Source: Hydrangea macrophylla
Lineage: Eukaryota; Streptophyta; Magnoliopsida; Cornales; Hydrangeaceae
Reading direction: 5' to 3'
Assembly (NCBI GenBank): GCA_033977485.1
Contig: CM066988.1
Location: 72,345,169 to 72,409,168, forward strand
DNA length: 64,000 nucleotides
Part shown: piece by piece, positions 1 through 10,452 of the stretch
Numbering within the stretch: the stretch's first letter is position 1
Layout of the letters: each line of letters starts with the position of its first letter
Notes under the pieces: generated by a model
Told to the model about the DNA's origin: nothing
Database searches by the model: none
What the model saw: only the letters and a program-made list of their open reading frames with translations
Translations under genes and position numbers: made by a program

Positions 1-1562
1 CCGTATTTCTTGAGAAGTGACTCCAAAGGCCTATTGCAGAAATGCTTGCCTTGGTCACTTAGTAAAGCTTTCGGAGTTCCAAAACTAGACAAGATATGCT
101 CTCTTAGAAAGGACATGACCGTTCTGTGGTCATTACGTCTCGTTGGTATTGCTTCAACCCATTTTGACACGTACTCTACAGAAAGGAGTATGTATTCACA
201 GTTATTGGACTTGGGAAATGGGCCCATAAAATCTATGCCCCAACAATCAAATATCTCAATTGTGATGATAGGGGTTAAAGGCATAGAATTCCTTTTAGAA
301 ATAGTTCCAAGCTTTTGACAGCGTTGGCATGTCTTGCAAAAGGAATACGCATCTTTAAAAATTGTGGGCCAGTAGAAACCGCTTTGTAGAACTTTTTGTG
401 CCGTCTTCTGTGAAGCAAAGTGGCCACCGCATGCCTCAGAATGGCATGATGCTAGAATTACGGTTATATCCTCATTGGGGACGCAACGCCTGATAACCTG
501 ATCAGCACAGTACTTGAAAAGATATGGGTCATCAAAAAAGAAATGACGCGCGAACGAGAGGAACCGTTTTCTGTCTTGGTTTGACCAATGATTCGGGGTT
601 TCTCCCGTGACAAGGTAGTTCACGATATCAGCATACCAAGGCAGACTACTTACTGCCAATAATTGTTCATCCGGGAACTCATCCTTAATGGATTGGGATT
701 CAGAATTATTGACAAAATTCAATCGTGACAAATGGTCCGCAACCACATTCTCTACTCCTTTCTTATCTTTGATTGTTAGATCAAACTCTTGGAGTAAGAG
801 TATCCAGCGAATTAGCCGTTGTTTAGCGTCTTTCTTAGATAGCAGATACTTGAGGGCCGAGTGATCTGTAAAACAGATGATTGGTGACCCTATCAGATAA
901 GACCTAAACTTATCCAAGGCGAATACTACAGCCAGCAGCTCCTTTTCAGTAGTTGTATAATTCATTTGAGCTTCATTCAAAGTTCGGCTGGCATAGTATA
1001 TCACGTATGGCTTACTATCCTTTCTCTGGCCTAGGACCGCGCCAATGGCGTAATCACTAGCATCGCACATTAATTCAAAAGGAAAACTCCAGTCGGGTGC
1101 CTGTATTATAGGTGCAGTGGTGAGGAGCTCTTTTAGATCCTCGAAGGACTTTTGGCAACTTTCTGACCACTCGAATGGTGCATCTTTGACAAGAAGTTGA
1201 CAAAGAGGTCGAGAGATTGCACTGAAGTTCTGGATAAACCGACGATAAAATCCCGCATGCCCCAAGAACGAACGGATGTCTCTCACTGTACGGGGGACAG
1301 GTAGATTTGAGATTATGTCGATTTTGGCCTTATCCACTTGGATTCCTTCATCGGAGATTATATGGCCGAGGACTATTCCCTTGGTCACCATAAAGTGACA
1401 CTTTTCCCAATTCAAAACTAGGTGTTTATCCTCACATCGCATTAATACATGCTCAAGGTTGTTGAGGCAATCTTCAAAGCTATGGCCAAACACTGAAAAA
1501 TCATCCATGAAGACTTCAAGGATGTGTTCGACCATGTCACTGAATATGCTTAGCATACACCG
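1..1562 (-). pseudogene. pol: Athila-type pol, second half: RT end, RNase H, integrase start
   Basis: My translation of the minus strand shows one long open frame without internal stops. It starts just after the amber codon at 1563-1565, which separates it from the RT N-terminal half in the same frame. In order it holds the RT catalytic motif [10 protein letters not shown], the RT thumb, an RNase H domain with the ELLAVVFA and [11 protein letters not shown] motifs, and an integrase HHCC zinc-binding region (H-x-C-GGHF followed by CKTCQRC). The integrase core follows with DFMGPFP and LLSDQGKHF, which hold the first two acidic residues of the DDE triad. The window cuts the core after the second acidic residue. 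The domain order RT, RNase H, integrase is that of Ty3/gypsy. Confidence 0.85.
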
Positions 1563-2861
1563 CTAAAAGGTAGCCAGTGCATTACATAAGCCAAATGGCA
1601 TTCGACGGTAGGCAAATGTACCAAATGGACAAGTGAATGTGGTTTTCTCCTGATCTTCAGGAGCAATTTCAATTTGGTTATATCCACTATAGCCATCCAA
1701 AAAGCAGTAATACTTGTGACCTGCCACACGTTCTAGCATTTGATCCATGAATGGCAAAGGAAAATGGTCTTTTCGGGTCACAGTATTCAACTTTCTATAG
1801 TCAATACACATCCTCCATCCAGTGGGGACACGTGTTGGTACCAATTCACCATCTTTATTTGGGATGACCGTTGTGCCTGCTTTCTTTGGAACCACTTGGG
1901 TTGGACTAACCCAATGGCTATCAGATATCGGATAAATCATCCCAACATCAAGTAGTTTGAGCACTTCCTTTTTAACTACTTCTTGCATGTTGGGATTCAG
2001 ACGCCTTTGCATTTGTCTTGAAGGTTTAGCGTCTTCCTCCAGATATATCTTATGATTGCATATGGATGGGCTGATGCCTTTGAGGTCATCAATCGTCCAT
2101 CCCATAGCATCCTTATGCTTGGTCAGCATTTGCACTAACTTACCTTCCTGTTCATGAGTTAAAGCAGATGAAATGATCACAGGATAAGTTTTTCCAGTCC
2201 CTAGGAATGCATATTTTAGCTCTTTGGGTAGCTCCTTTAACTCTAACTCCGGAAACTGAAAACTAGAAGGCATTGCCAACTTAGTTTTAGGAGGCAATTG
2301 TTCATATGGCATTACCCACATGCATTCTGCTTTATCCTCCTCTATTGTATCCATCATAAGACACATCTGGTTCATGTCAGCATCCAATGGAGTTGACTCT
2401 ACAGGCTGATAGATATCGCCAAATTGAGTCATCACAACTTCCAAAGGATCTTTGTAGTCGACCAAGTCAACTTCATCTTCAATGACTGTGTCAATGTAAT
2501 GAATTTCTTCCTCATCATCGTATTCTTCAGGTCGGGGATTAGAAAAAATTTTGACATTCAATGTCATGTTCCCGAATACGATAGTCATGATACCACTTCT
2601 AATCTTGATCGTGGCATCAATAGTGTTGAGGAATGGACGTCCAAAGATAACCGGGATGTGTGCACCAGGATTAGACACAGGTTCTGTGTCCAACATCACA
2701 AAATCAACCGGAAAGACAAAAGTGTCTATTTGGACAAGGACGTCCTCTAACACCCCTCTAGGGTACTTCACAGATCTGTCTGCCAATTGCAAAGCGACTC
2801 GGGTGGGTTTGAGTTCACCCAACCCTAGCTGTTTATAGACTGAATATGGCAGCAGGTTCAC
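1563..2861 (-). pseudogene. pol: Athila-type pol, first half: damaged protease and RT N-terminal half
   Basis: The frame of 432 codons opens within the retropepsin domain at NLLPYSVYKQLG and continues through the protease flap region (FGRPFLNT). A linker leads to RT fingers and palm with CIDYRKLN, the motif-A segment FLDGYSGYNQI and MPFGLCNA. It ends at a TAG where a glutamine (CAG) would be expected before [10 protein letters not shown], so a single C-to-T change splits RT. The catalytic DLGA segment of the protease, present in element C at the matching place, is missing. The sequence jumps from SCRIGN directly to SVNLLP and changes frame. The polyprotein is therefore inactive on two counts. 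Confidence 0.88.
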
Positions 2862-3868
2862 GCTTGGTTCCCAATTCTACATGAGACAGTAGGTGTATCG
2901 GGGTCTTTGAGTTTCGGAGGCAACTCATTTTGAATGATCGCACTTGCTTGGCATGCGACATAAGCATGTTTCTTCACACTTTGCCTCCTCTTGACCGTGT
3001 ATAGATCTTTGAGATACTTAGCATAGGCCGGCACTTGCTTGATAGCATCTAGGAGTGGAAGGTTAATTTTGACTTGTTTAAACAATTCCAGAAACTCTTG
3101 ATTCTTCGTCTCATTCTTGGGTTTCTTCAACCGTTGAGGATAAGGTGCAGGAAAAGGGCATTTTGGTGGTTCATCCTCAACAAACTCCTTTCCAGGCCTT
3201 TGCTCAACTTCTTCCTCTACTCTAGGAGCTTCAATGTTTGCCTTTATTGCCTCGTCATTAGTAGACGGCTCCTCCTCTTGAGTAGATGGTTGCTCAAGCT
3301 CGTCATCCACCACTTCCTCCTCTTTGTACACTTGGGGTGTAGACAGAGGCATGCTTTTCTCTATGATTTTTCCGCTTCTCAGCGTAGTCACGACTTTAGC
3401 ATGTTCTTGATTGTTAGGACCATTGTTATGTCCCTTGGGGTTCGGAAGTGGTTGAGCAGGGAATGTTCCTCCTGAACCCTCTTGCCGTGCATCTATCCTT
3501 TCTAACGTGGCAGACATTCTACTCATCATCTGTATGAGTTGCTGCGTTAGATTGGCATTAGCAAGTGGCTCTTCTTCTTGAACCTTCTTGTGTGGTGGCA
3601 CATAGGTATTGGTGTGTGGTGCATTGGAGGGTTGAGCTTGGTTGTAGTTATTGGTTCTGTTTTGATTGTATTGATGGGACGGCCTATTGTTTTGCCCTTG
3701 GTATTGATTGTTGTTGTAGGGCTGCTGTTGATATTGATTTTGAGTCCCAGCATTATTTCTCCAATCAAAACCGGGGTGATTCCATCTATTATTACTTTGA
3801 AAGTTAGTGTTGGAATTCCCCGCCCCTCAAAAACCGTGCATGGCATTCATCTCCATAGGGGCCTGCTC
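2858..3868 (-). pseudogene. gag: Athila-type gag, C-terminal part (broken)
   Basis: A frame open from 3601 down to 2858 holds an acidic, proline-rich gag tail followed by ELFKQVKINLPLLDAIKQVPAYAKYLKDL, which aligns to the same place in C (VFKQVKINIPFLDAIKQIPAYVKCLKDL). It ends in the lesion that removed the protease active site. The stretch 3602-3868 encodes the asparagine- and glutamine-rich linker seen after the gag zinc knuckle, but is interrupted by an in-frame stop at 3866-3868 and a frameshift near 3825. The part is recognisable but not translatable as one protein. Confidence 0.75.
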
Positions 3869-4870
3869 TTAAAAATACGGCACATTGGGACAATATTGAG
3901 TTGTATGTCCCAACATGTTGCATGTGCCGCATGGTTCCTCAGGCATAACCTGCCTAGAGCTCTCTCCTCGCATCCCTAGTTCTTCTACCTTTTTTGCCAG
4001 TTCTTCGTATTTATTCATCAGATGATCATCACTTTTCAATTGGTACAAACTCTTATTGTCCACACTCGATATTTGAGTTCGAGGTGTATCTTCAGAGTTA
4101 GACCATTCATGAGCATGTTCAGCTAACCACTCAAAATGAGCTTCAGCCTCTTCGGTGTTCTTTCGAAGAAATGGTCCAGAGCTCATAGTTTCGACCAACT
4201 TCTTCGTTTCACCATTTAGTCCTTCATAAAAGTGACTGATGGTACGCCATTTCTCATATCCGTGGTGGGGACATGAGAGAAGCAAATCTTTGGAACGCTC
4301 CCAAGTTTGGGTGAAGGTTTCATTGCTCCTTTGCCTGTATGAACTTATTTGGCGTTTCAGCTCTGTGGTCATGCGAGGTGGAAAGAATTTTTTCAAAAAC
4401 GCAGTGTTCATCGCATGCCATGTGAAGATTGAATTCGATTTTAGGGTGAGTAACCACGCCTTCGCTTTGTCCTTCAGGGTGAAGGGAAATAACATCAAGC
4501 GTGTCACATCTACAGGACAAGTTTGGGAGAATGTTTTACAAACATCCTCGAAATCCTTAACGTGTAGATATGCCTTCTCGCTTTCCATCCCATGAAATGT
4601 TGGGAGGAGTTGAATCATCCCATTGCAAAATTGAAATTCGCCAGCATGTGGGGGAATGAGAATGCCAGAAGGAGTAGGTGCGTGTTCTGGTTGCATGAGA
4701 TCGCACAACGGCCGTAGTGAATCATCAACTGGTACCACAACATTTTCACCATGTTCACTCTGATCGTCATCCATTGATTCAGTTAGAGTGGTGACAGGGT
4801 TACTAGAACTGGAAGAATTAGATGAATATAGAGGATTTCCAAAAATTCCGTGGACGGAACTATCGGACAT
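3869..4870 (-). CDS. gag: Athila-type gag, N-terminal and core part
   Basis: The frame has 333 codons starting MSDSSVHGIFGN. Residues about 85-230 form the retrotransposon gag core, with the signature LFPFTLKDKAKAWL, then FTWHAMNTAFLKKFFP and the helical region LLLSCPHHGYEKW. Near the C-terminus is a CCHC zinc knuckle, C-GT-C-NMLG-H-TTQY-C. Gag forms the virus-like particle in which reverse transcription takes place, and the knuckle binds element RNA. The frame stops a few residues after the knuckle, where element C continues, so this is a truncated gag. The ATG at 4870 lies about 105 bp from the primer site, a normal leader length for this lineage. Confidence 0.85.
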   Translation of the reverse strand: MSDSSVHGIFGNPLYSSNSSSSSNPVTTLTESMDDDQSEHGENVVVPVDDSLRPLCDLMQPEHAPTPSGILIPPHAGEFQFCNGMIQLLPTFHGMESEKAYLHVKDFEDVCKTFSQTCPVDVTRLMLFPFTLKDKAKAWLLTLKSNSIFTWHAMNTAFLKKFFPPRMTTELKRQISSYRQRSNETFTQTWERSKDLLLSCPHHGYEKWRTISHFYEGLNGETKKLVETMSSGPFLRKNTEEAEAHFEWLAEHAHEWSNSEDTPRTQISSVDNKSLYQLKSDDHLMNKYEELAKKVEELGMRGESSRQVMPEEPCGTCNMLGHTTQYCPNVPYF

Positions 4871-4976
4871 AAATGAGAAAACCTAAGAAGATTGAAAACC
4901 TAGAGAACTCAAAGAAAAAGAAAAAAAGAAATAGATCAGGAAAGATTGAGGTAATCTAAAGAATTGATCGTCACCT

Positions 4977-4994
4977 TCCCCGGCAACGGCACCA
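4977..4994 (-). other. Primer binding site of A1 (tRNA-Asp type)
   Basis: On the minus strand this reads TGGTGCCGTTGCCGGGGA, one change from the TGGCGCCGTTGCCGGGGA complement of the plant tRNA-Asp 3' end. It lies six bases inside the LTR end at 5001, as expected for minus-strand strong-stop priming. Confidence 0.85.
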
Positions 4995-5564
4995 AAAACT
5001 TGTCACGAGAATAATCTTGTGTGCTCTTGTGCAATACCCAAGTGTAGGTAGACGTGCAAGTAGTAACTGGTAAGACCAGGTCGATCCCATAGGGAAGGTG
5101 TTGACCTATTAACTTAGACTAAACTCAAAAGAAAAGAAAAAAAATCAATAAGATTTAATAATGGTGCAGAACACAAAGTTCCACAAACTAAAACTACTAA
5201 TGAAAATAATTCAGATTAACTAAAGAACTAATTAGCTAATTAAAGCAATATTCTAAAATAGGATTTAACTTTAAGAAGAAAGTGTTGGGATTACACAAAT
5301 CCACAGTAATCTAACCATCTACCATGCAGTTACTTTGAAGCACTAAGGAGTATATTACCCACAGTTTTCCGTATTTCTCTAAAAATAAAGAATCCATAGC
5401 CCTTTCATGACCGGGACTATATCATCACAGTTAACTTGAAACACATGTAAAAGCGGTTTAATTCAATAGTTAAGACTCGCACCTACAATGGTGTTAGCAT
5501 TGAAAGTGGTTTGCAAAATGTATTGAAAGAAAATGCCTTAGGGCCTTGATTTTGAAAATTGTTT

Positions 5565-5622
5565 TTCGATCGCTTGACTATCTCTGGTTCGATCGATCGA
5601 ACTACCTCCGATCGATCGAACA
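5565..5622. promoter_or_regulatory. CGATCG dyad cluster 1 in A1 LTR
   Basis: Two full or near-full copies of the 14-bp palindrome TTCGATCGATCGAA (5588-5601 and about 5608-5621) plus a partial copy. They lie downstream of the TATA-like box in the sense of the element, so they would be transcribed. Confidence 0.6.
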
Positions 5623-6041
5623 CAGGATTTATTCTGCTGCATGGCAGAGGCTAAAGATCACTGTTTCATCGTGTTTTCCCAACTTCAGGACTACTCAGAC
5701 ATCGTCTGGAGTGTCACTGGTTGGTATTTAACATATGAAAACATTAAGGCTTTGTTTGGATGTGAGTTTTTCATGAAAACTATGAAAACTAGTGATTTTA
5801 ACTTATCTAGCATGCAATACTACGAGATTGAAGATTAAACTACGACTAACTAAGTACAGAATGTAAATAAACAATAAATAAATAACCTGGAATGAACGAT
5901 CTCGTATTAAACTATAAGAATCCGAACTCACAATGTAAAACCTTGGATAAAAACCTACAAAACAATGTAAACTCTCTATCTCTCTCTCTAAAAACTGATG
6001 AAAAACAAAGGTCAGCCTCCTGGGGACTTATACAATACTCC

Positions 6042-6049
6042 TATATAAA
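6042..6049 (-). promoter_or_regulatory. TATA-like box of A1 LTR
   Basis: Reads TTTATATA on the element's strand. It lies 68 bp downstream of the dyad cluster 6117-6229. This is inferred from the motif and its place in the LTR; no transcript evidence is available. Confidence 0.5.
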
Positions 6050-6116
6050 GAAAACCTAAAGGCTAGGGTTAAAAATCCGCATTTGCTGCGTATGCGAAAG
6101 TTTCTGAGAATACCAT

Positions 6117-6229
6117 GTTCGATCGATCGAACATTTCTCGATCGATCGAACACCTGGAACTCAAGCGCTTCAACCTTCTTTAAGCGATCGAACGTTCGAT
6201 CGATCAAACTATCTTCGATCGCTCGAACT
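6117..6229. promoter_or_regulatory. CGATCG dyad cluster 2 in A1 LTR, upstream of TATA
   Basis: About five copies, perfect or degenerate, of TTCGATCGATCGAA spaced by roughly 8-30 bp, immediately upstream of the TATA-like box. The same word and arrangement recur in the copia LTRs of E1, E2 and E3. Confidence 0.6.
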
Positions 6230-7209
6230 TCAAACTTTAGCTTTGAATTCTTTTGTCTGCACTACAGCATTCCAGTTGTCCTGACGTTCTCTCTAGTCCA
6301 CACAGCAGTGATCTGCACAAACAATAGCTAAAATAATACACTTTATCATAGATTAATCACATTGTATGAAAACTAGCCTTGTAATGCAGATTGCAGATAA
6401 AACGGGAAGCTGTGATTAAAACCAATGCAATTCTTCCTTTTAGCGCGGTTGTATTTTACAAATACCCCTGGTTTACAATCAGGACAGAGTTTCTGGGAGA
6501 AACAGGCCATATTTGGGATATCTGGACAGAGTTTCTGGGAGAAACAGGTTATATCTGGATAGGGTTTCTGAAAGAAACGGGTTATGTATGATGGGAGCAG
6601 TTTCGACGATGGTAATCATATTATCTAGCAAGTTTTCATACTCCTATGACTTGGGACCAACAAACAAGGTTTGCGGTGTATATCATTGTAAACATGGAGC
6701 AGACATCCTTATCATGGTGCCTAGGCAGGTTAACTCAATGTAATCATATGTGAGTGATTGCCTTGGGAACCCTAAGAAAGAGGTTCTATTCTATGTCACA
6801 TAAGTGTCTACACTGCGCAGGTAATCCCGCCAGGGCATGCATCAGTTATGTCACATTGTCCTATCTAAAGAGATAAATTAACAGTCCAATGAAAGGTTTT
6901 ACAGGAATCTATATGTAAAAGACTGGATTTAGTCAAAGAGGGTCTGTTGACAAGAGTTCCAGTATACTGTCAGAGAGACAGTACGGAAGTTTTTACTCTT
7001 TTTGATATACCATGGAAGGTACAATATCAATAGTGACTTGTGCCCTGGCATAGCAAGACCTGAACAATGTCAGTGCCGCGTTTCAAACACAGTCAGAGGG
7101 AAAAATGCAGAAGTGCTATACGGTGAACCAAACACAGTAAAAAGCTGATTTTAAGGATGCTTCTTATGAGTCAAACCTCTGTATTATTTTGTTTTGAAAA
7201 TAAATTTTA

Positions 7210-7227
7210 TCCCCAGCAGAGTCACCA
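7210..7227 (-). other. Primer binding site of A2
   Basis: Minus strand reads TGGTGACTCTGCTGGGGA, one base different from B's site. Tat/Ogre elements are reported to use tRNA-Arg; I have not verified the match. Confidence 0.75.
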
Positions 7228-7230
7228 GAT

Positions 7231-9169
7231 TGTGGACACGCGGAATTCCACCACTTGTTTGTTTGAGATTGTTTTCAAAGGAAAAGAAAAGGTCTGTTGA
7301 TAACAAATACAGAGTCGCCACTTTGTCTTTAAGGAACCAAGAAACCTAATTTTGACTCACTCAAACGGATAAAAGGCACCGGCCTTTCATAACCAAAGAA
7401 CCTGGCTTGGGGTTTTAGTATGAGAAATGAATGAGCCTTTGTCACGATTAAAACACCCTCAACTCGCCCTGTCTTTCGACAGGCCTCAATTAGCATCCAA
7501 ATAATCATATTATACTATGTTTGGTTCGATAATTAATACTATGATAGTATATTACATCATACAAGAATTTTGAAATGGAGGATAAAAAATATATATATAT
7601 ATATAAATATCATTCATAAGATCTAAGCCAAGTATCACACAGTGCAAAGTGAAAGATCACACGAATAAACCTAGGAAAATATCTTCTAATCACATATCAA
7701 GTAATCAAGTTTTTCTAATCTAAAGGGGACGTGAATTGTTCTTGAAACAAATAAACAAAGAGATAAAAAAAAATGCTTAGCAAGCTAGAATGATGCATGT
7801 TAATCTTTGAGGAAAGAAGACCTCTCAATCCCTGAGACGGATGAGAAAGGAAGATTAGATTGAGGGAATCATGAACATGTGATCGAATTCATTCCTTACA
7901 ATCTTCTTAGATTAGGAGTCACAAAAAAAAAACCCCAAATCTTGCATGGATGCAATGCATGGCCTTAGAATGTGCCAAGGTTGTAGTGTGTTTGTGCACA
8001 TGAGTTTTCTAAAGTGACTTAGAAGTCTAGAAGATGAATGAATGCATGGTGAAAACCATCATGGGATATGTACAAATATGGTATGGACCACTTCCTAGGA
8101 TATGAACTAATTTGAAGTACATATAAGCATCAAATCAAAGGATGGAAGTAAAAGTATACTTGCTGTGAATAGTGAATAGAACAGTGACTTGATCTTATGA
8201 AAATTGAAAATTAGGGTAAGAAATATTTTCAATGCATGATTTTTTCAATCCATTCTGGAGGAGAGTGTTGCGGCGGCACTACTCCTATGATGTCCAGATA
8301 ATGCCATTTAGGCTCCCAGAGGTTCCGGTATTCGCGAAAAGGCCCTATTTCGTCCGAAATTCACAAAAAATGCGTATGAACTCCAAACTGAGGTTGTGAT
8401 ATACCGTTAGAAAGGTAATGGAGTCTAATTTACATATAAAATAGTTCAAAGATAGGTCATTTTGAAAAGTTTTGCAGTATTCGCGATAAAAGCCGATTTG
8501 ATCCCCTTTTTCACCTTCAGAAATTCATAATAAATTCGTTTTAAATCCATGAATTATGTGCAATATACCGTTGGAAAGCTATTGACCTCTAGTATCCATT
8601 AAAAATGTTTGAAAAATGATATAGTGCTCTAGTTTTAAAGTCAACTTTTCGTCAAACTGGTCGAACCAGGGACATCCAGGAAGTTCTGGGAACCTATGAA
8701 TGCTCCCAGGAGCTGACGTTTTTGTCCGATTTTCTTTTAAAACTTATTTTAGTACTTTCCACATGATCTAGAATAATCTTGGAACTTTTCAGGAAATTTG
8801 GACGATTTCGGTCAAATCTTGGTCAAACCCAGTCAATCCTTGGTCAAACCTGGTCAATCATTGGTCAAGTTGGTCAACGGGGACTTTTTGAGAACTTCCG
8901 GGGGTCTCTGGGAGCTGACAATTTCATCTTTTTTTGCTTGAAAACTCATTTTATGACTTTCCTTGTTACACAGCATGTTTTCAAAAATTTTTGGTCCAAA
9001 TTTGGGAGTTTTGGGGCTTTCAAGGACATTTTGGTCAATTGTACCACTTTCTTAGCATTCCGAGAGATAAATCTAACTTCCAGAAGTCCTTTTGAGTCTC
9101 TTTCGATCATTGTGAACCACCAAGCTATGGGTCTCGTAAGTCTGATACCGACAATATGGGGTGTCTACA
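7231..9169 (-). repeat. 5' LTR of A2, internally deleted
   Basis: Starts TGTGGACACG and ends GGTGTCTACA on the plus strand, as B's LTR does (TGTGGATACC to GGTGTCTACA). It is 1,939 bp against 3,261 bp for B. Alignment is continuous except that B's 41335-42670, about 1.33 kb, has no counterpart around 8250. The missing part includes B's TATA-like box. One imperfect GC-rich dyad remains at 8263-8281. Confidence 0.8.
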
Positions 9170-9415
9170 GGAACCCTAATAGAGAGGTAGGAGAAGGTTT
9201 GGGAGCTCTAAAACACTTTCTGTAGCTTCTAACGTACAAAAACGACAAACTCTTTTTTCTAGACACAACTGCCTATTTATAGATTCCTTGAACTGACCTA
9301 ATGTTCAAGCGATCGAAATGGTTTCGATCGATCGAACCTCATTCGAGCGATTGAACCGCCAAAGCTTCAATCGATCGAGACACCTTCGATCGATCGAACC
9401 GCCAAATCATGTTTT
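9170..9415 (-). repeat. Copia LTR fragment, probably the 3' LTR of E2
   Basis: Aligns with 53341-53590 of E2's 5' LTR, sharing E2-specific wording that E3's LTR lacks (for example GGAGAAGGTTTGGGAGCTCT and AACTCTTTTTTCTAGAC). It contains a TATA-like box on the minus strand (9274-9281) with a CGATCG dyad cluster 22 bp upstream of it (9303-9400). It is cut on the left by A2 and on the right by a junction with D. Confidence 0.7.
9303..9400. promoter_or_regulatory. CGATCG dyad cluster in E2 3' LTR fragment
   Basis: Five palindromic words of the TTCGATCGATCGAA type, some with one or two changes, next to the TATA-like box at 9274-9281. Confidence 0.6.
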
Positions 9416-10431
9416 GAATAATGATAATTTAGCTTAAATCCAGGAGCTAAGTGATCCAAATAGTGAATAAATTCATGTCTCATTCTTGTTCATGTTCATT
9501 CATTCATCCATGTACATTGATGCTTATGATTAGGACTAGTTATTGGATAAAGTTAGACTTAGTTAAACCAAATTGAACATAACCATGGATTCCTTATGAT
9601 CATATCGGGATTATAGCACCCCTATATGGACATCACATTGGCTCTTAGTTGAGACTTGTATATCTATAGAGATGCTATAGCTCCAACTAATCAAAAGGAA
9701 TTCATAGTTTTGTCAATTCTTTCCATGCTTGATAGATCTAGGCTAGAGATTTAGGATTGATTATTTGGTGTCATATTATTATGTGAAGCATGTGGACTAA
9801 CCCTTGTTTTGTAGTGCTTTGGAGGTATGACTTCTCATCTCTTCTCTAGTTTATTTCATTTATTGATTTTACTAATTTTTTACTCCATGCGCGACACCTT
9901 AGCTTAGGTTTTGTCTTATGTGTATATGTGATTAGAGACATTTTTCCTAGGATTTCTATTCTTTGTATGCATTGCATGTTTCCCATTTCGCAGCTGGATT
10001 CTGGGTAAGTTCTCTAGTTCCCTACTTGCACATCATTTTGCTTGCTACTTGAATTATGTGGCTTATGAATGATATTTTATCGTTGGCAATTTTTCACCCT
10101 TTTTTTGACATGTTTGTGATATGTATACTTATATCTATGTATTAGTTGAGAGCATGCTTAGATTATTAATTCGATTAAATAGGATAATGAGTAGAGGCCT
10201 ATCAAGAGATAGGATGAAAGCGGGTGTTTTAGTCCGTCGAGCTCCTTCCCCTTTCATTCCATAATCCCCAGACCCAGATTATCATTGGTTTCACAAAAGA
10301 TCGGTTGCTTTTAAAAATGGATTCTTAAATTTTCTAAAAAAAATTAAGTGTCAACTCTTTGTATTTGAATTTGAAATTTGAAAATTGTTTTAAAATTAAA
10401 ACAAAAGTGGGCCCAAATGCCGGTATCCATA
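9416..10431 (+). repeat. Truncated 5' LTR of element D
   Basis: About 9765-10431 aligns with 50641-51303, the end of D's 3' LTR, including GACTCCATGCGCGACACC and the terminal GCCGGTATCCA. The first part, 9416-9764, shows no match I can see elsewhere in the window. The LTR start (TGTAGACAC) is missing, so the LTR was truncated by a deletion at about 9415. Confidence 0.65.
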
Positions 10432-10434
10432 ATC

Positions 10435-10452
10435 TGGCGACTCTACTGGGGA
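10435..10452 (+). other. Primer binding site of D
   Basis: Reads TGGCGACTCTACTGGGGA, one change from B's site, starting three bases after the LTR end. Confidence 0.8.

Larger units (their letters stand above)
1..6460 (-). mobile_element. Element A1: Athila-type Ty3/gypsy retrotransposon, 5' part
   Basis: Read on the minus strand this gives 5' LTR (5001-6460), primer binding site (4977-4994), gag (about 2858-4870), protease remnant, reverse transcriptase, RNase H and integrase, which runs off the window at position 1. The lineage call rests on the tRNA-Asp-type primer site and on gag and protease sequences closely similar to element C. The high-coordinate end at 6460 (LTR starting TGTAAAATAC on the minus strand) is a best guess, because the other LTR lies outside the window. 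Beyond 6460 the sequence is Tat-type leader, so A1 appears inserted in element A2. Confidence 0.85.
5001..6460 (-). repeat. 5' LTR of A1
   Basis: The PBS-side end is TGTCACGAG on the plus strand (so the LTR ends in CA on its own strand). The first 640 bases align with 63237-64000, an independent LTR of the same family. The LTR contains two clusters of TTCGATCGATCGAA dyads (5565-5622, 6117-6229) and a TATA-like box (6042-6049). The distal boundary near 6460 is uncertain by some tens of bases. Confidence 0.7.
6461..9169 (-). mobile_element. Element A2: Tat-type gypsy retrotransposon, leader and 5' LTR
   Basis: Minus-strand order is LTR (7231-9169), primer site (7210-7227) and leader (6461-7209). 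It aligns over most of its length with the 5' LTR and leader of B (39640-43580). The leader carries a few copies of the GGACAGAGTTTCTGGGAGAAA repeat unit seen in B. A1 interrupts the leader at about 6460, so A2's gag lies outside the window. The outer end at 9169 abuts a copia LTR fragment (9170-9415), so A2 was inserted in element E2's LTR. Confidence 0.8.

Noticed and set aside
2424..2750. Plus-strand frames over A1 gag and pol (also 1740-1955, 3074-3475, 3578-3979)
   Set aside because: Shadows of the minus-strand polyprotein genes.
6391..6743. Short frames at the A1/A2 border
   Set aside because: They run over leader repeats of A2 and have no family match.
9416..9764. Possible separate element or host DNA between copia fragment and D's LTR
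   Set aside because: No ends, repeats or frame seen. Most simply the diverged middle of D's 5' LTR, but I cannot align it to 50000-50640, so it stays unassigned.
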